Source: Diplonema papillatum (taxonomy: Eukaryota; Euglenozoa; Diplonemea; Diplonemida; Diplonemidae). From it: 64,000 bases of DNA. The stretch lies in contig JAPJBO010000439.1 of NCBI GenBank assembly GCA_030068145.1, forward strand, positions 62,001-126,000, read 5' to 3'. Positions 34,041 through 45,608 of this stretch are shown piece after piece. The notes under the pieces were generated by a model that was not told where the DNA came from, did not search any database, and saw only the letters and a program-made list of their open reading frames with translations. The number at the start of each line of letters is the position of its first letter. The stretch's first letter is position 1. The position numbers and the translations under genes were made by a program.

Positions 34041-35109
34041 CTGCTCGACTTTGCATGTCTCGTGCTCATCATGCACCCATATTTGGTACTGGGACCTTGT
34101 CTGACTGGCATAGTACGCAACGGTCTGCCGAGTGGACAAGCTTGGACAAGTTGGACTCCAGTGGCCGGATCATGCTGGTGACATCTGCTGCCTCACGAAG
34201 GACACTGCAAACGACCGTTACGGGCCACCGACTGAGGGACACGCGCCGGAAACCCAAAACTGCAGACATCCACATCCCAAGAACAACATCGCACAGTGAA
34301 AGAGTCATGTGAATCCGGAAGGATCGCGTTTGTCGCGCTTGGGTGGAAGTCCGCAAGAAAATAAGTAAAAGAGAAAAAGCTCTGGGGAGGGGCTATACGG
34401 ACCCCTGAGGACCGGTTACTACGAATTCTTTTCGGACCAGGGTTTGTTTCCGAACAGTTTTTGTGACCGGGATCCAAAAATCGGCAAAAGTCTGGAAAAA
34501 TTGGCAAAAATGGCCGAAATTGACCAAAATCTGGAAAATCGGGAAATCTGGAAAAATCGGAAAAAATGGCCGAAATTGACTGATCTGGATAAATCGGCCA
34601 GAGTGGCCAAAATCTCAAAATTGTCCAAAATCTTGAAAAATCGGCAAAAATGGCCGAAATCTGGAAAAATCGGCAAAGATTGCCGAAATCTGGAAAAAAT
34701 CGGCAAAATGGCCAAAACCTGAAAAAATCGGCAAAAGTCTGGAAAAATTGGCTAAGATTGACCAAAATCTGGCAAAAATGGCCAAAATCGGAAAAAATGG
34801 CCGAAATGGACCAAAATGAGGAAAAAATGACAAAAATCTGGAAACATGGCCAAAATCGGAAAAATTCTAAAAACCGTTATTTGCGTTATTTTTTCCGTTA
34901 TTTTGCTTTTTCGACCGTTATATAACGTTATATATCGTTATATAACGTTATCACCGTTATAACGTTATATAACGTTATATAACGTTATCAACCGGCCATC
35001 TATGTAACGTACGTATAAAAGGTGTCACGGGATAAGCCGGCAGCCGCTGCTTAACTTAAAGCAAGCGGCTACCAGAAACGTCCGACGTCCCCTAGCACTC
35101 CAGTGTCCT

Positions 35110-35852
35110 CGAGAGTGAAAAACATGCAAGCCTGTGGCGGCGGCGTGTTGCCGCAGCGGGCATCATGCCTGCCTCACGCATGGCAGAGGAACCTGCCAAG
35201 AGTGCAAAAGGCTCCCTACGCTGACGCAGAGGCGACCGGCGGCATGTTGCAGCCGCGGCCACCACCAGTCCAACACGCCGAACGTCCAGTCAACCCCCGG
35301 ACGCAACAAGAAGAAGAGGCCCTCCTCACCCACCCAGGTGGGTGTACAGCGGGAGACGCCATTAGGAAAGCGAGCGGCGCAAGCGCCGCTCGCGGCAACG
35401 AAAAAGGAGACGGCGGCAACCGGACGGGCGACCAAGAGGCCGCCACCAACGCCAGGAACCAGCGAACGACCAGCGCTGAAGAAGAGGGTGCTAGGCACCC
35501 CGAAGGAAGGCCCGATCGCCGGCCGCAAGCGGAAGAAGACGAAGGCGACCACCCCCGACTCAGGGGTGCATCGAAGGAAGAAGAAGGTTCCGAGGGCAAG
35601 CAGCTCTCAGAAACGACCGGGGACCACGGGCACGCCAATGCCCTCGAAAGTGAAAAACGGGCACACGTGCCCGCCCTCGTACTCGCCGACTCAGTCTCTG
35701 GAATCGCAAGAAAGCCAAACCCCGCTAGCTCCACAAATGCTCGACCTTGACGACGCAATGGCAGGTGACGACGTCATCCGATAACCTGACTTTCAAGGCA
35801 GTGCATGTTAATCCACGTGGTTCATGTACTTAAAAGAACTCAATGCTTAACG
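35110..35852 (+). mobile_element. LINE-2 copy 1 (3' end only)
   Basis: It duplicates 37335-38060 with few differences. The frame 35134-35784 is open and encodes a zinc-binding piece (CCRSGHHACLTHGRGTCQEC) and a long basic Pro/Lys tail. It ends in the tail 'tacttaaaagaactcaatgc' and is directly followed by copy 2. Confidence 0.85.
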
Positions 35853-38060
35853 GTGACGACAGCGTTTTACGCGGCGTGCGAGAGGTTGCCACGACTGCTG
35901 CCTCTGATGGAGAGCATCCGGGGAAGATACGCCGAGGGGGACCTACCCCTGGGGCCAGTTGGACTGGCGATGCGGAGCATGGGGGAGTGTGGACACGTAT
36001 GGGGACCCGGGCCCCTGTCTCGCACGCTGAGGAAAGGTGCAACATATGACCCGTTAGCCTCGGCACCTTCGAAGAGGGGACATGAAGTTAGGGCGGACTT
36101 GAGGGCGAAGACGTGGTCCCGACTGGTGGCGAGGCGGCCGGGATTTGAGGGCATACAGAGAGCCGACCTGGAGCGGACGAACACCTTCTGGAGGATGCGT
36201 GAATGTCCCGCGCACACCGCGAGGCTTATACGTGTAGCGTTGGCGGGGGGGGTGAACACGGCTGAGTACACGTCGCGGATGAGGCAGGCCGGAGCTGAGC
36301 CGCAGGCGCCCAGCTGCAAGCACTGTGGAAGCGGCGACACCGAGGACGAGAAACACGTATTCTGGGACTGCGGAGCGTACTCGCACATACGGCGACGAGA
36401 GGCACATGCCGAGCTGATGGCAGCCAACCGGGCCGACTGGCCCAGATGCACGCTGGAACACGGTGTGGTAGTACCCGAGAATGCCCAATTCTCGAGGCGG
36501 CTCCAGGAGATGATGGCTGAAATCCTTGCGGAACGGGCTGGGCTCGAAGCACGTGGCTGGGTGGCCAGGAACCCCACGACCCCCTGGTCGAGAGCGAATG
36601 CGATGCCTGCCGAGAAATTTGACCACCCCTTCGCGCGGATTGCCCCGGCATGGACGTGGGAGCGGAACAAGACCTGGGGACTACCGACGTTTTATGCGTT
36701 GGTAGCGTGGCTGTCGGACATGCAATGGACCGAGAACGGGCAGGCGTCAATGCTGGAGCTTGCGATCGACTTTGAACTCTTCTCGGGCCTCAGCATGCCG
36801 CTGCACGGGAATGCGCCGAAGGGGGTGAGAGAACGGGGAAACGTCCTGCGCTGCATGATGAGCGCGTTGGACAAGCTGGCGGCACAGCAAGGGCTGGGAA
36901 GCTGCATGAGAGGAGAGAGGGTGTGCCCGACGACGTCGCTGTCGTTCATGGGCATCACGGGGATATCGGGTATACGGCCCAGGCCACGCTTTCGCGAGGC
37001 ACACACGGGGACGATACTTGAGGAACAAGTGAAAGGAAGCGAAGTAGGGACGCAGTGCCCGGCGTACCCTGACTGGGCGATCGGGAGAGCGGCGAGGTGG
37101 GCCCTGCCTGCCCCACCACAACTGCACCCAGACCCCGTGCATATGCCGGGTGTCGATATAGAGAAGGCACTCGTCACGTGCGCGACCCATCACAAAGGGA
37201 AGTGTGAGGCGTGCAGAGCACTCGTCCGAAGGGACGTTCCCACGGTAGAGATGTGCTGCCGGCACCATCACCACGCGAACGATGGGCAGCCGATCGCGGT
37301 GTGCACAGAGCACAGCACGACGAAGTGCGGCGAGTGCAAGACGGCGGCGGCGTGTTGCCGCAGCGGGCATCATGCCTGCCGCACGCATGGCAGAGGAACC
37401 TGCCAAGAGTGCAAGAGGCTCCCTACGCTGACGCAGAGGCGACCGGCGGCATGTTGCCGCCGCGGCCACCACCAGTCCAACGAACCGAACGTCCCGTCAA
37501 CCCCCGGACGCAACAAGAAGAAGAGGCCCTCCTCACCCACCCAGGTGGGCGTACAACGGGGAACGCCAGTTGGAAAGCGAGCGGCGCAAGCGCCGCCCGC
37601 GGCAACGAAAAAGGAGACGGCGACGACCGGACGGGCGACCAAAAGGCCGCCACCAACGCCAGGAACCAGCGAACGACCAGCGCTGAAGAAAAGGGTGCTA
37701 GGCACCCCGAAGGAAGGCCCGATCGCCGGCCGCAAGCGGAAGAAGACGAAGGCGACCACCCCCGACTCAGGGGTGCATCGAAGGAAGAAGAAGGTACCGA
37801 GGGCAAGCAGCTCTCAGAAACGACCGGGGACCACGGGCACACCAACGCCCTCGAAAGTGAAAAACGGACACACGTGCCCGCCCTCGTACTCGCCGACTCA
37901 GTCTCTGGAATCGCAAGAAAGCCAAACCCCGCTAGCTCCACAAATGCTCGACCTTGACGACGCAATGGCAGGTGACGACGTCATCCGATAACCTGACTTT
38001 CAAGGCAGTGCATGTTAATCCACGTGGTTCATGTACTTAAAAGAACTCAATGCTTAACGG
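35853..38060 (+). mobile_element. LINE-2 copy 2 (5'-truncated)
   Basis: The 3' 2.2 kb of a second non-LTR family, lying head-to-tail after copy 1 and ending about 105 bp before CSD gene 2 exon 2. RT catalytic motifs are not included. Confidence 0.85.
35862..37991 (+). pseudogene. LINE-2 pol C-terminal region, open frame
   Basis: About 710 codons. Order: post-RT helical region; C2HC knuckle CKHCGSGDTEDEKHVFWDC; a motif SMLELAIDFELFSGL shared with LINE-1; then a Cys/His-rich array with units such as CATHHKGKCEAC, CTEHSTTKCGEC and CCRSGHHACRTHGRGTCQEC; then a basic Pro/Thr/Lys tail. Unlike LINE-1 there is no RNase H. The frame is intact, but the 5' truncation removes the RT core. An ATG at 35805 belongs to copy 1's tail. 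Confidence 0.8.
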
Positions 38061-38165
38061 CTTATCACGTGGGCGGCCCTGAGGTTACCCCCTCAGGTGA
38101 CACCACTTTATCTTTAGCCATACTTCAACTTTCTTGGGTGTGTGAGCAAAGCGAACGAACGACAG

Positions 38166-38504
38166 GTGTTCTACGACGCGGTTCCCAAAGAAGGCGACAC
38201 CAGCGGGAAGCTAGTAGCGACCAACGTCTCCGGACCGGCCGTCCGCGACGCGGAGCAGGCGGCGGCCCCGGTGGGCAAAGGCGGCAAGGGTGTCAAAGGC
38301 TACCCCATCCAGACCTTCCAAAGGGGCAGGCCCGCCGGCGGCGCGAAGTCCATGGGCGGCGAAGAGCAGAGGAAGGACGTCGACGGAAACTACTACACGA
38401 AAGCGCAGTTCATCGAGCAGTACGGCGGCACCGACCAATGGGACGCCAAGGAGACCCGCTGCTCCCCGGCCAACGGCATGTACTACCCCAAGGAGAAATT
38501 CATC
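38166..38504 (+). CDS. CSD gene 2 exon 2
   Basis: 113 codons from the acceptor acgacag|GTGTTC to the donor atc|gtatgc. VFYDAVPKEG resumes CSD3 exactly where exon 1 stops. A Gly/Lys-rich linker (GKGGKGVKGYP) and the module YYTKAQFIEQYGGTDQW follow. It is separated from exon 1 by 13,070 bp. Confidence 0.88.
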
Positions 38505-38529
38505 GTATGCTGCAACCCCACTCTTCTAA

Positions 38530-38770
38530 GGAGAAATGGAACGTCAAAAAAACCGTACACCGCGAGAGTAGGAGAAAGTAGAAAGGGAAACTAGAGTTTT
38601 CGTTGACCGCACCACTTCTTTACGAGTTAGACCGCATCAGTTCGTTCGAACAGAATGTTTTCCCGTTGACCGCACTACCCTGAGCCCAAATCCTGACGTG
38701 GGTTCAGGGGGAAAATTTGCAAATGATCATGATCAGAAGGTCCTACTAGGGCGGTTCAGTTTCCTCACAT
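38530..38770 (+). repeat. Dispersed repeat J, forward copy
   Basis: Its reverse complement is at about 54790-54930. Shared words include 'aatgatcatgatcagaaggt', 'gttgaccgcactaccct' and 'ctactttctcctactctcgc'. It begins 26 bp after CSD gene 2 exon 2. Confidence 0.75.
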
Positions 38771-39224
38771 TGCATGGCTGACACAACATTTCATTTGGGG
38801 AGATTTTCCCTTGATTTTGTACATTGTCGTTTTCGATCGAAGACTTTTGAGAAATACTTTTTCTTTTGGGGGTCAGCTGAACCTGAAAAGGCCGCAGCTT
38901 CGCTGTAAGCCACCCTCCTTCCAACAGACGTCGGGAACTTCACACGGTGAAGGTACCTGCCTCAGAAGCTGGATGTAAGGGCACAAAATTTGTTTGAGGT
39001 GGGAAAAACGGGCACAGGTTTGTTTTGGGTGGCAAGGGCATGACACCCAGGGATCATTTGGAGTTTTTGAATCTACGGTTGTTATGCATCACCAGGCGTC
39101 AAGTTGGAATCCTTACATTTCTGAGCGAACTCTTCATATCCACTCGCCAAAATCAAGGCTGGAGGGGTAAAGCAAAAACTGACGAACGCAGGCTTCCCCG
39201 TTTGCCCCCTTTTTGTGCTCCGAA

Positions 39225-39277
39225 AACACAAACACACACACACACACACACGCACACACACACACACACACACACAA
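39225..39277. repeat. (CA)n microsatellite
   Basis: About 25 CA units with one cg interruption, inside the second intron of CSD gene 2. Confidence 0.95.
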
Positions 39278-39601
39278 ACCCTGGCACGATGCGCGAAGCA
39301 TGGTGCATCCTGCTGCACCGCGTGTAAAAAGAGGCGATTGCCTCCAGATACGTGTTGCGACCAGCAGGACATGGGACATGGAGCAGGGTGCCTTGACCGA
39401 ACGAGGCTGCAGTTTAGATCAGCGCGTGGCCACCACGAGCAGCCGGCAGGACCTTCAGCAGTGACGTAAGAATGCTGACAATTTGGGCTATACTCCGCTT
39501 CAGGGGGTGCCCGAGACTGAATTCCAACACACACACACACCCACACCCTGGGCTATACTCCGCGTCAGGTGTTCCTTCATTGAATTCCCACACACAAACA
39601 G

Positions 39602-39724
39602 GCGTTTTTCGGTGGCACCAAGGAGTGGAACCGCGCGAGGCCGAATTCCAGCTCAGGCGCAGCCCCGTTCAACCCGTTAGGCGCGAAGAGAAGAGGGAGA
39701 GGGGGCGGCTTCGCCAGCGCGTAG
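39602..39724 (+). CDS. CSD gene 2 exon 3 (last)
   Basis: Forty codons and stop after the acceptor caaacag. AFFGGTKEWNRA completes the second GGxxEW module, and the tail KRRGRGGGFASA is basic. It has the same length, phase and pattern as 20254-20376. A CGCTGCG-TTTTTT-CGCAGCG hairpin lies about 30 bp past the stop. Confidence 0.85.
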   Translation, partial: AFFGGTKEWNRARPNSSSGAAPFNPLGAKRRGRGGGFASA

Positions 39725-40059
39725 CGAGAGCTGGCGGCGCTGGAAGTCTTACGCCGCTGCGTTTTTTCGCAGCGACCCATCCCCCCGTGGCCGGCCCTTC
39801 TTTGCTCACTAGGAATGGAGGGGGGCCGCGTGTTGCGGTCAGAATGACAGAAGTACGACTGCTGCCTTTGCCGTCTTGACCGCAACCTCGTTGTCATGAA
39901 CAACGGAAGAAACAAAGACAAAGCCAGCAAGTGGCGGACAAGGCAGCAGTCGTGCTTCTGTCATTCTGACCGCAACCTCATTGTCAGGGACTGCCACGAC
40001 CTTTCTGCCTTTGGCAGCAGACTTGCTGTCACTACCGCAGCTGCCATTGTCCGCCACTT

Positions 40060-40420
40060 TACTGGCTTTGACCACGGCCTTGCTGTCGTTGCAACACCTT
40101 GTCGTTATTGACCGCCACCATACACCCGACTTGCTGTCATTGTCTGTCACCTTGCTGCCTTTGCCGGCTTGCTGTTGTCATTGCCGCAGCCTTTGCCATT
40201 GTCCGCCACTTTACCGGGTTTGACCGCGGCCTTGCTGTCATTGCCACACCTTGTCGTTATTGACCGCCACCATACACCCGACTTGCTGTCATTGTCTGTC
40301 ACCTTGCTGCCTTTGCCGGCTTGCTGTTGCCATTGCCGCGGCCTTTGCCATTGTCCGCCACTTTCCCGGGTTTGACCGCGGCCTTGCTGTCATTGCCACA
40401 CCTACAACCGCCGTGCCACC
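40060..40420 (+). repeat. About 150-bp tandem repeat, 2.4 units
   Basis: 'ccttgctgtcattgccacac', 'cgccaccatacacccgactt' and 'attgtccgccacttt' recur in the same order. There is no conserved coding frame. Confidence 0.85.
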
Positions 40421-40439
40421 GTACCGTATTCGACCGCTC

Positions 40440-42165
40440 GGTGCTGTCATTGCCGCAGGCTTCTTGTCCTGCGCTTCACTACAAAAACGTTGATTCAAGA
40501 AAACACAAGAAACAGCCCAACAAAACTTCCGCCAGGCTTTGTCTTTTTGGCTGCACAAACAACGAAGGTACCAACTTCTGATCTCTTTTCGGGGGCTGAT
40601 GTATGTCCCTTCTTTGTTCGCGATAACTCCGGGGAAAGCGTACTTGCTTCAGCTAGTGGGCACAGCAATTGACACCAACGTGAACCCTTGGACGAAAGTC
40701 CATTTCTTAAGTCAGAACCGAGCAGGAGTTCGCACACTGCGCCTTGGGTGAAGACAGAAGACATGACAACATTTATCACAGTCACACGGAGACCCTAAAC
40801 CCCCGGAATTCCAAGCGAACTTTAACTCTAAAATGACCAATGAAATCCTTTCCAATGAACCACAGGTTCTCCATTTTACCCCTTTCAAGGTCATAGAGAC
40901 TATTGCGTTCTGACCCAGAGGTTTCCCAAACGTCTCTCTGCTCGCTGGAGCCCCGCTCCTTCCTTCATAGGTTACCCTTTATACAACGTTCTTGTTTTTG
41001 ACTCAGAGTATCTTTGCCTAGTCCAAAGGTGCTCTTTTCAACCTACCAATGCCTTTCTCTTTGCACGCTGTTTTCCCTTGCATTTTCCAAACCTCAGCTT
41101 TCACGGCAAATTTGCGTTCTGCTCAGCCAGCTCTGGTTTGTTTGCTTGCAATTTCTCATTCTTCTTCGGTATGGAAAATATCTCTTCCGTGACTTAAACA
41201 CTCGCGATTTCCTCAGTTTCTGTTTGGGAAAGTCTCGTAAAAGGATTATATCGTTCCATTTGCGCGCGTCTTTAATTGGAAGACGACACAATCTTTAAGA
41301 GAGTCGTAGTTACTCCGCCGTTTTATCCGCGCTTGACCTGATCATTTTCTAGCGTTGCCGAGTTCTCGCCAACCGCTATGCGCGACACAGCTGGCGTTCA
41401 ATTCAACTAGTTGGGTTCCAAATTAGTCCCGAGCAGACACAGATACCGAGCACTTTGCAGAAACTGCTGTTTATCCGGAAACCCAGTGCTCGGGGGCTCG
41501 ATCCAACGCATCTGTGGTGTCCTCAAGGATTTGCACGTCTCCCTTACATAGTGCGTATGGATTTGACACCCCAAGTCAGCATTTCAAGACGGGTGCGACT
41601 TAGTCGTCGGTTTGGTCTTGCTTCTTTGAAATCACGCATCTCGAACGGACCGGTGTTTTCCCAACCGTGGCGGGCACTTCGCGATTTTGTTGCTCTTCTT
41701 TCAGTGGAACTTTTAGCGCTCCCACAAAACGAAATGCAGCCTGAAAAGCTTTCAGACCCGAAATCCTTCTCCATCTTGTTGCGTGCACACCTTGAGCGAA
41801 AAATGAAAACGATCTCGGAAAGTCGATATCGTATACTCATCCAACATCCGATCAGCAGTTTCACGAAAGGAAACAAGTATCCGACAAAAGAAGCTATCGG
41901 GGGTAAAAGGAAAAACGCACAGTCAACAAGGTTTCCAACGTTTTTTTTTTTGGCGGAAATCGAGAGCAGTCCAACAATATGGAATGTAGAGGTAACAAAA
42001 CACCTACTAGACTTTTGCTCGACAAGCGGCCTTCCCGGTCCATATTTGTGGGGTGGGGGGGGTAGATTTCATTTCCATTTTTATGACAGATGAATAACCG
42101 AAGAAGCCGAAGAAGGAAATGCAAGCAGCGAGATCGACGGCTTCGCGGATTGACGCTTCGCGTCA
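40440..42165. other. AT-richer region without recognised gene
   Basis: One CTCTAAAA module (40781-40833). A 212-codon frame (41455-42093) has no recognisable domain and ends in a G-run; it is probably not a gene. Confidence 0.5.
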
Positions 42166-42167
42166 TC

Positions 42168-42675
42168 AACATGGGTCGGGCTCCCGCTCTAACAGTGGGG
42201 TGGGGGGTCGGCAAGCCAAGCAAAGTCAAGCATGGAGACACGATTTTTGTGTCTCCTGGAGGTCAAGATTCTCGGCTATCGGCGGAAGAGAAGCTTCGCG
42301 TTCCATCAGGGATCGGGTTCCCGCTGTATATCAGGGAAGTCCCGAGTCGTCGGCAAGCCAAGCAAAAGCAAACGCAAGCATCAAGGCACGATTTTCGTGC
42401 CTGCTGGGAACTTCGGGCGCTTGGCTTTCGGCGGTACCATCGTAGATTGGGCTCCCGCTGTATCAGTGGGGGAGGGATCGTCGGCAAGCCAAAGAAAAGC
42501 AAGCAATCGAGACACGATTTTCGTGTCACCTGGAAATCAAAGCTTTTGGCTTTCGGCAAAGGAGAGGCAGCTTCACGTCCCAAAAGCACATATGAAACCC
42601 GATTTTTGTGTCCCCTGGGAACGGCTTTCGGCTTTCGGAGGAAAGGCAGCTTCGCGCATACGGACCGGACTCGTG
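42168..42675 (+). repeat. About 135-bp tandem repeat, 3.7 units, each with a hairpin
   Basis: Each unit carries 'gtcggcaagccaa', a short inverted repeat around a T/A loop (gacacgatttttgtgtc; ggcacgattttcgtgcc) and 'ggctttcggc'. In two units the hairpin arm changes on both sides together (gacac/gtgtc versus ggcac/gtgcc). Confidence 0.8.
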
Positions 42676-43429
42676 CATGAACAGAGTCACCGGCACGTCG
42701 GAGTATCACGCCGTGCAACCTCTTCGTCACGGGCCACCGAGAGGGTCGCCTTTGCCATTTGCCGTGTTCTGTTGTGGTTGCAAGGTCGGGAGCCAGTGGC
42801 TAGTTCAGAATCTCCACCAGAGCCGTCGTCGACTGCCCTTTTCGCACCTGCTGTCTTTGTTTTCCCGTGGGAGTACCGCCGGAGCAAACTGACTTCCCTC
42901 GATCCTGGGTCTGCAACGTTTACAGCAGCATGCCACGACAGTACACTCTTGTAGAATGCCTTCACAGCCATGGTGCAACTCAGGTTCAAGTACCTCCCGA
43001 TTGACACCAGCAGCGTCTTGGTCCGTTGAAGAGCCTTACAAAGCGGTGGACAGAATGTACGGAGGTAATCCATCTCCTCGGCGTCGATGCGTAGCTGGAA
43101 TTGGGGGGCAGAATGCCACTTCTGGACCGATCCACCCTTAGAGACAGTGTCCCCCTTCTTTGCGAGCAGAAGTGCCGGAACAGCCTGCAAACATGAAAGC
43201 CACACTAGGTTCGGCGGTCTTGCAAGGCTGCCTAGCGACACTTACTTTGCCAACCCCAGCTTGAGCTTTGTACGCTACAGTTGACTACGGCGTTCTTCCA
43301 CTGAGGCGAACTGGTCCCCTGTTGCAGTGGTGTGCATCAGCCCGTTGGGACGGTGCAGAGTGGGTGATCGTGGCACTATGCCAACGCCGCCTCAATCTTT
43401 GTATGCTGCGGACTCTTCGGAACGAAGTG

Positions 43430-43650
43430 GCGTTCCCCTGTCGATTCGGGCCGCGAATGCGTGTCCGGGATTGGGACTTGCGCTGGCTACCACATTTCTC
43501 CGGTTCATGCTTCGTATGTTGCAGCTGATCCTCCGGAGCGAACTGGTGCTCCCCCTGTCAATTCGGGCCGCGAATGCGTGTCCTTCGGGATTGGGACTTG
43601 TGCTGACTACCACACTATGCCGGTTCATGCTTCGTATGTTGCAGGTGTTT
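43430..43650 (+). repeat. About 115-bp tandem repeat, two units
   Basis: 'attcgggccgcgaatgcgtg', 'gggattgggacttg' and 'gttcatgcttcgtatgttgc' repeat once. Confidence 0.8.
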
Positions 43651-43659
43651 TCCACGACG

Positions 43660-44800
43660 CGTAGCGAAGGCGTGGTGATCTTGGTTGGAGTTTGTGCTGA
43701 GCATCGTATCCAGTGGTGTCGGGGCATAGTGCAGAGCGAGCGAGTTCAATGACGCTGTGTCAACTCCGACTGAAGCTGTGCACGCCGGTTGACCGTGACG
43801 CTCGTGCCCCGAGCTCCTCCTTCTTCATACCTCAACAAAACTACGCACTTCTTCTTCTCCATGTCACCTCGGGCGTTGCCTGCAGGCTTTGAATCCGGGT
43901 GGACTGCGCAGCTGAAAATCTCAAAGAGCCCAAGCCGAGCGGCAGTCGCAATGTCGTAGTGTTTTACAACCAAGACGGCTAGGCGAATAAACAAAGAAAA
44001 ATGAGCAAGCAAACATAGGCAAACTTGCCAGACATCAGACCGACTTATATCGTCGAACCGCAAATACCGCAAACACGAAACGAGTCCAAAATATGAAAAA
44101 AGCAGGCACCAGCAGACCAGCTCGCTTTTTCCCTACCCGTCTTCTGTTTGGCTGAGCCGACTCCCGAGGGCGCAAATGACCGAGGGAGCTTGGCGCTGAA
44201 ACTGACCGGTTCTCGAAGATTATCTCTACCAAGAAGCAAACCGCGGAATGCTGTTTTCTCCTGCATTGTTCTGAGGGGGGGGGGGGGGGGGGGCGTTTGC
44301 ACTTTCCAGACACCACCCGATGTGCTCGCTTGTTTTGCAGGTCTCATCGTGTCCGTCATTATCCCGTTTCAACACCATTTCAAACACGGTGATCTCCTCC
44401 TCGTCAACTAACGTGCGCAGCCAAGCAAGCAGTTCCTCCACCCCCTCTTTTATGTCTTTCTTCCATCTTCTCACACGAAAGCTTGATGCTAAGTGAAAGG
44501 TAAACTTCCCTCCGCATGAGAGTGTTCTAAGCTAGTATTTTTCTCACCTCCGGAGAACGATGCGGTCACAACACCGCGGTGAGAAAGAGAATACAGAAGG
44601 CCAGTCCCTCTAGGATTCGAACCCTACTTAAGGACTCCTACACTCCCTTCTCCAATTTTTTCATTCCTGTTCGATACGACACGTGCTCCGAAAATGACTT
44701 GATGCTAGCATCAATCGTGCGAGAGAGGCAGTGATCTGTCTAAACACCAAACCAAGATTTCCCCCTCTCCCCGAACGTCCGGTTGTAGGGGCCTTCTCCC
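43660..44800. other. No gene recognised; contains a poly(G) run
   Basis: A run of about 20 G residues lies at 44273-44293. A B-box-like 'gggttcgaatcc' occurs on the minus strand near 44620 but without a matching A box. No coding signal. Confidence 0.5.
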
Positions 44801-44814
44801 TCGCCTGTGCTCTA

Positions 44815-45035
44815 GTAGCACAGGTGGTCCTGGCATTGACGAGCTACGAACAGCCGCCTGACAAACCAGACTCACACCGCAGTCCTGCCTGTAGACACTC
44901 AGGTTCCGCGCTGATGATGGTCCGCCTTATGTGTCCGTGGCTTAAAGGACCGAAACACGGCGCAGACGGGACCAGTGCGGTGTTGAGCACATGTCCATTC
45001 CAAGCACGTTCTTGCAATCTCCCCGAACGTCCGCA
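44815..45035 (+). repeat. Repeat H, copy 1
   Basis: It matches 56255-56445: 'gatgatggtccgccttatgt', 'ccgtggcttaaaggaccgaa' and 'gggaccagtgcggtgttgag'. It lies about 750 bp upstream of the penicillin-acylase-like gene. Confidence 0.85.
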
Positions 45036-45608
45036 CCAGTTATCTCCCGAGCGGCCACACCCCGTTTCGAGTCGCGGATTTTTCTCAGCGGGAATCCGGT
45101 GGCGCCCACTTCGTTTCCGTGCCGCAGGCATCCCGTTTATTTACTTCACGCTTTCGCCCCCCTGGTCGACGCCACGCGAGTCTTCGATACGGGCAACCTG
45201 CCCAGCAGATGGATGCCAAGCGTATCTTCGGCAACAGCGCTTTCTCCCACAACCGATGGATCAACGGTTCCGCAACTGCCACCGACAAGTTCGTATATTG
45301 TGCAACAGCCGACTCCGGCAACACATAAGCCGGATTTCTTACCTCGGGCTTATTTGGACCGGCCGCGTTGCTGCCCTCAAACCTTGCATTCGTGTGCTTG
45401 CTAGCAAGGAAGGTAAACCAGCCAATTGTCTTCTGCAGCAGCGCATCTTCAGCAACAGCGCGTTGCGCCGTGCGTCACCTTTTACCCACCTTCTATACAA
45501 ACACAGGTACTTCCTTTGCCAAAGAGAGAAGCTGGTCTACACGCGACCGCTCTTCTCGTCTCTTTTTGCCGCTGTGCTTGATATACACAAAAGAGAAAAA
45601 AGTAAGCT

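Larger units (their letters stand above)
32865..35004. mobile_element. 2.1-kb fold-back element with long inverted arms
   Basis: The ends are inverted (catagatggccg...cggccatctatg) and flanked by a perfect 6-bp duplication TAACGT (32859-32864 and 35005-35010). Each arm has a tip of palindromic TATAACGT repeats (32872-33140; 34915-34990). Inside that is a degenerate repeat: 'gccatttttgccaatttttc' type on the left (33175-33480), its reverse complement on the right (34480-34870). The centre (33490-34470) is unique and holds a 116-codon ORF. An uninterrupted version of the flanks exists at 45-120 (ctactctttctac...aaaaggtgtcacgggataag). Confidence 0.8.
25096..38165 (+). other. 13-kb TE-packed intron of CSD gene 2
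   Basis: GT-AG intron absent from gene 1. In order it contains a dispersed repeat, a LINE-3 fragment, a GC-rich 11-bp hairpin (25777-25801), an old host repeat split by two LINE-1 copies, a second dispersed repeat, a fold-back element and two LINE-2 copies. The exon-exon join reconstitutes CSD3 without a gap. Confidence 0.75.

Noticed and set aside
41455..42093. 212-codon ORF
   Set aside because: No recognisable domain, composition unlike the host exons, and no homologous frame elsewhere in the window.
44598..44660. B-box-like 'gggttcgaatcc' on the minus strand as a tRNA
   Set aside because: The T-arm pairing is poor and no A box lies at the right distance.
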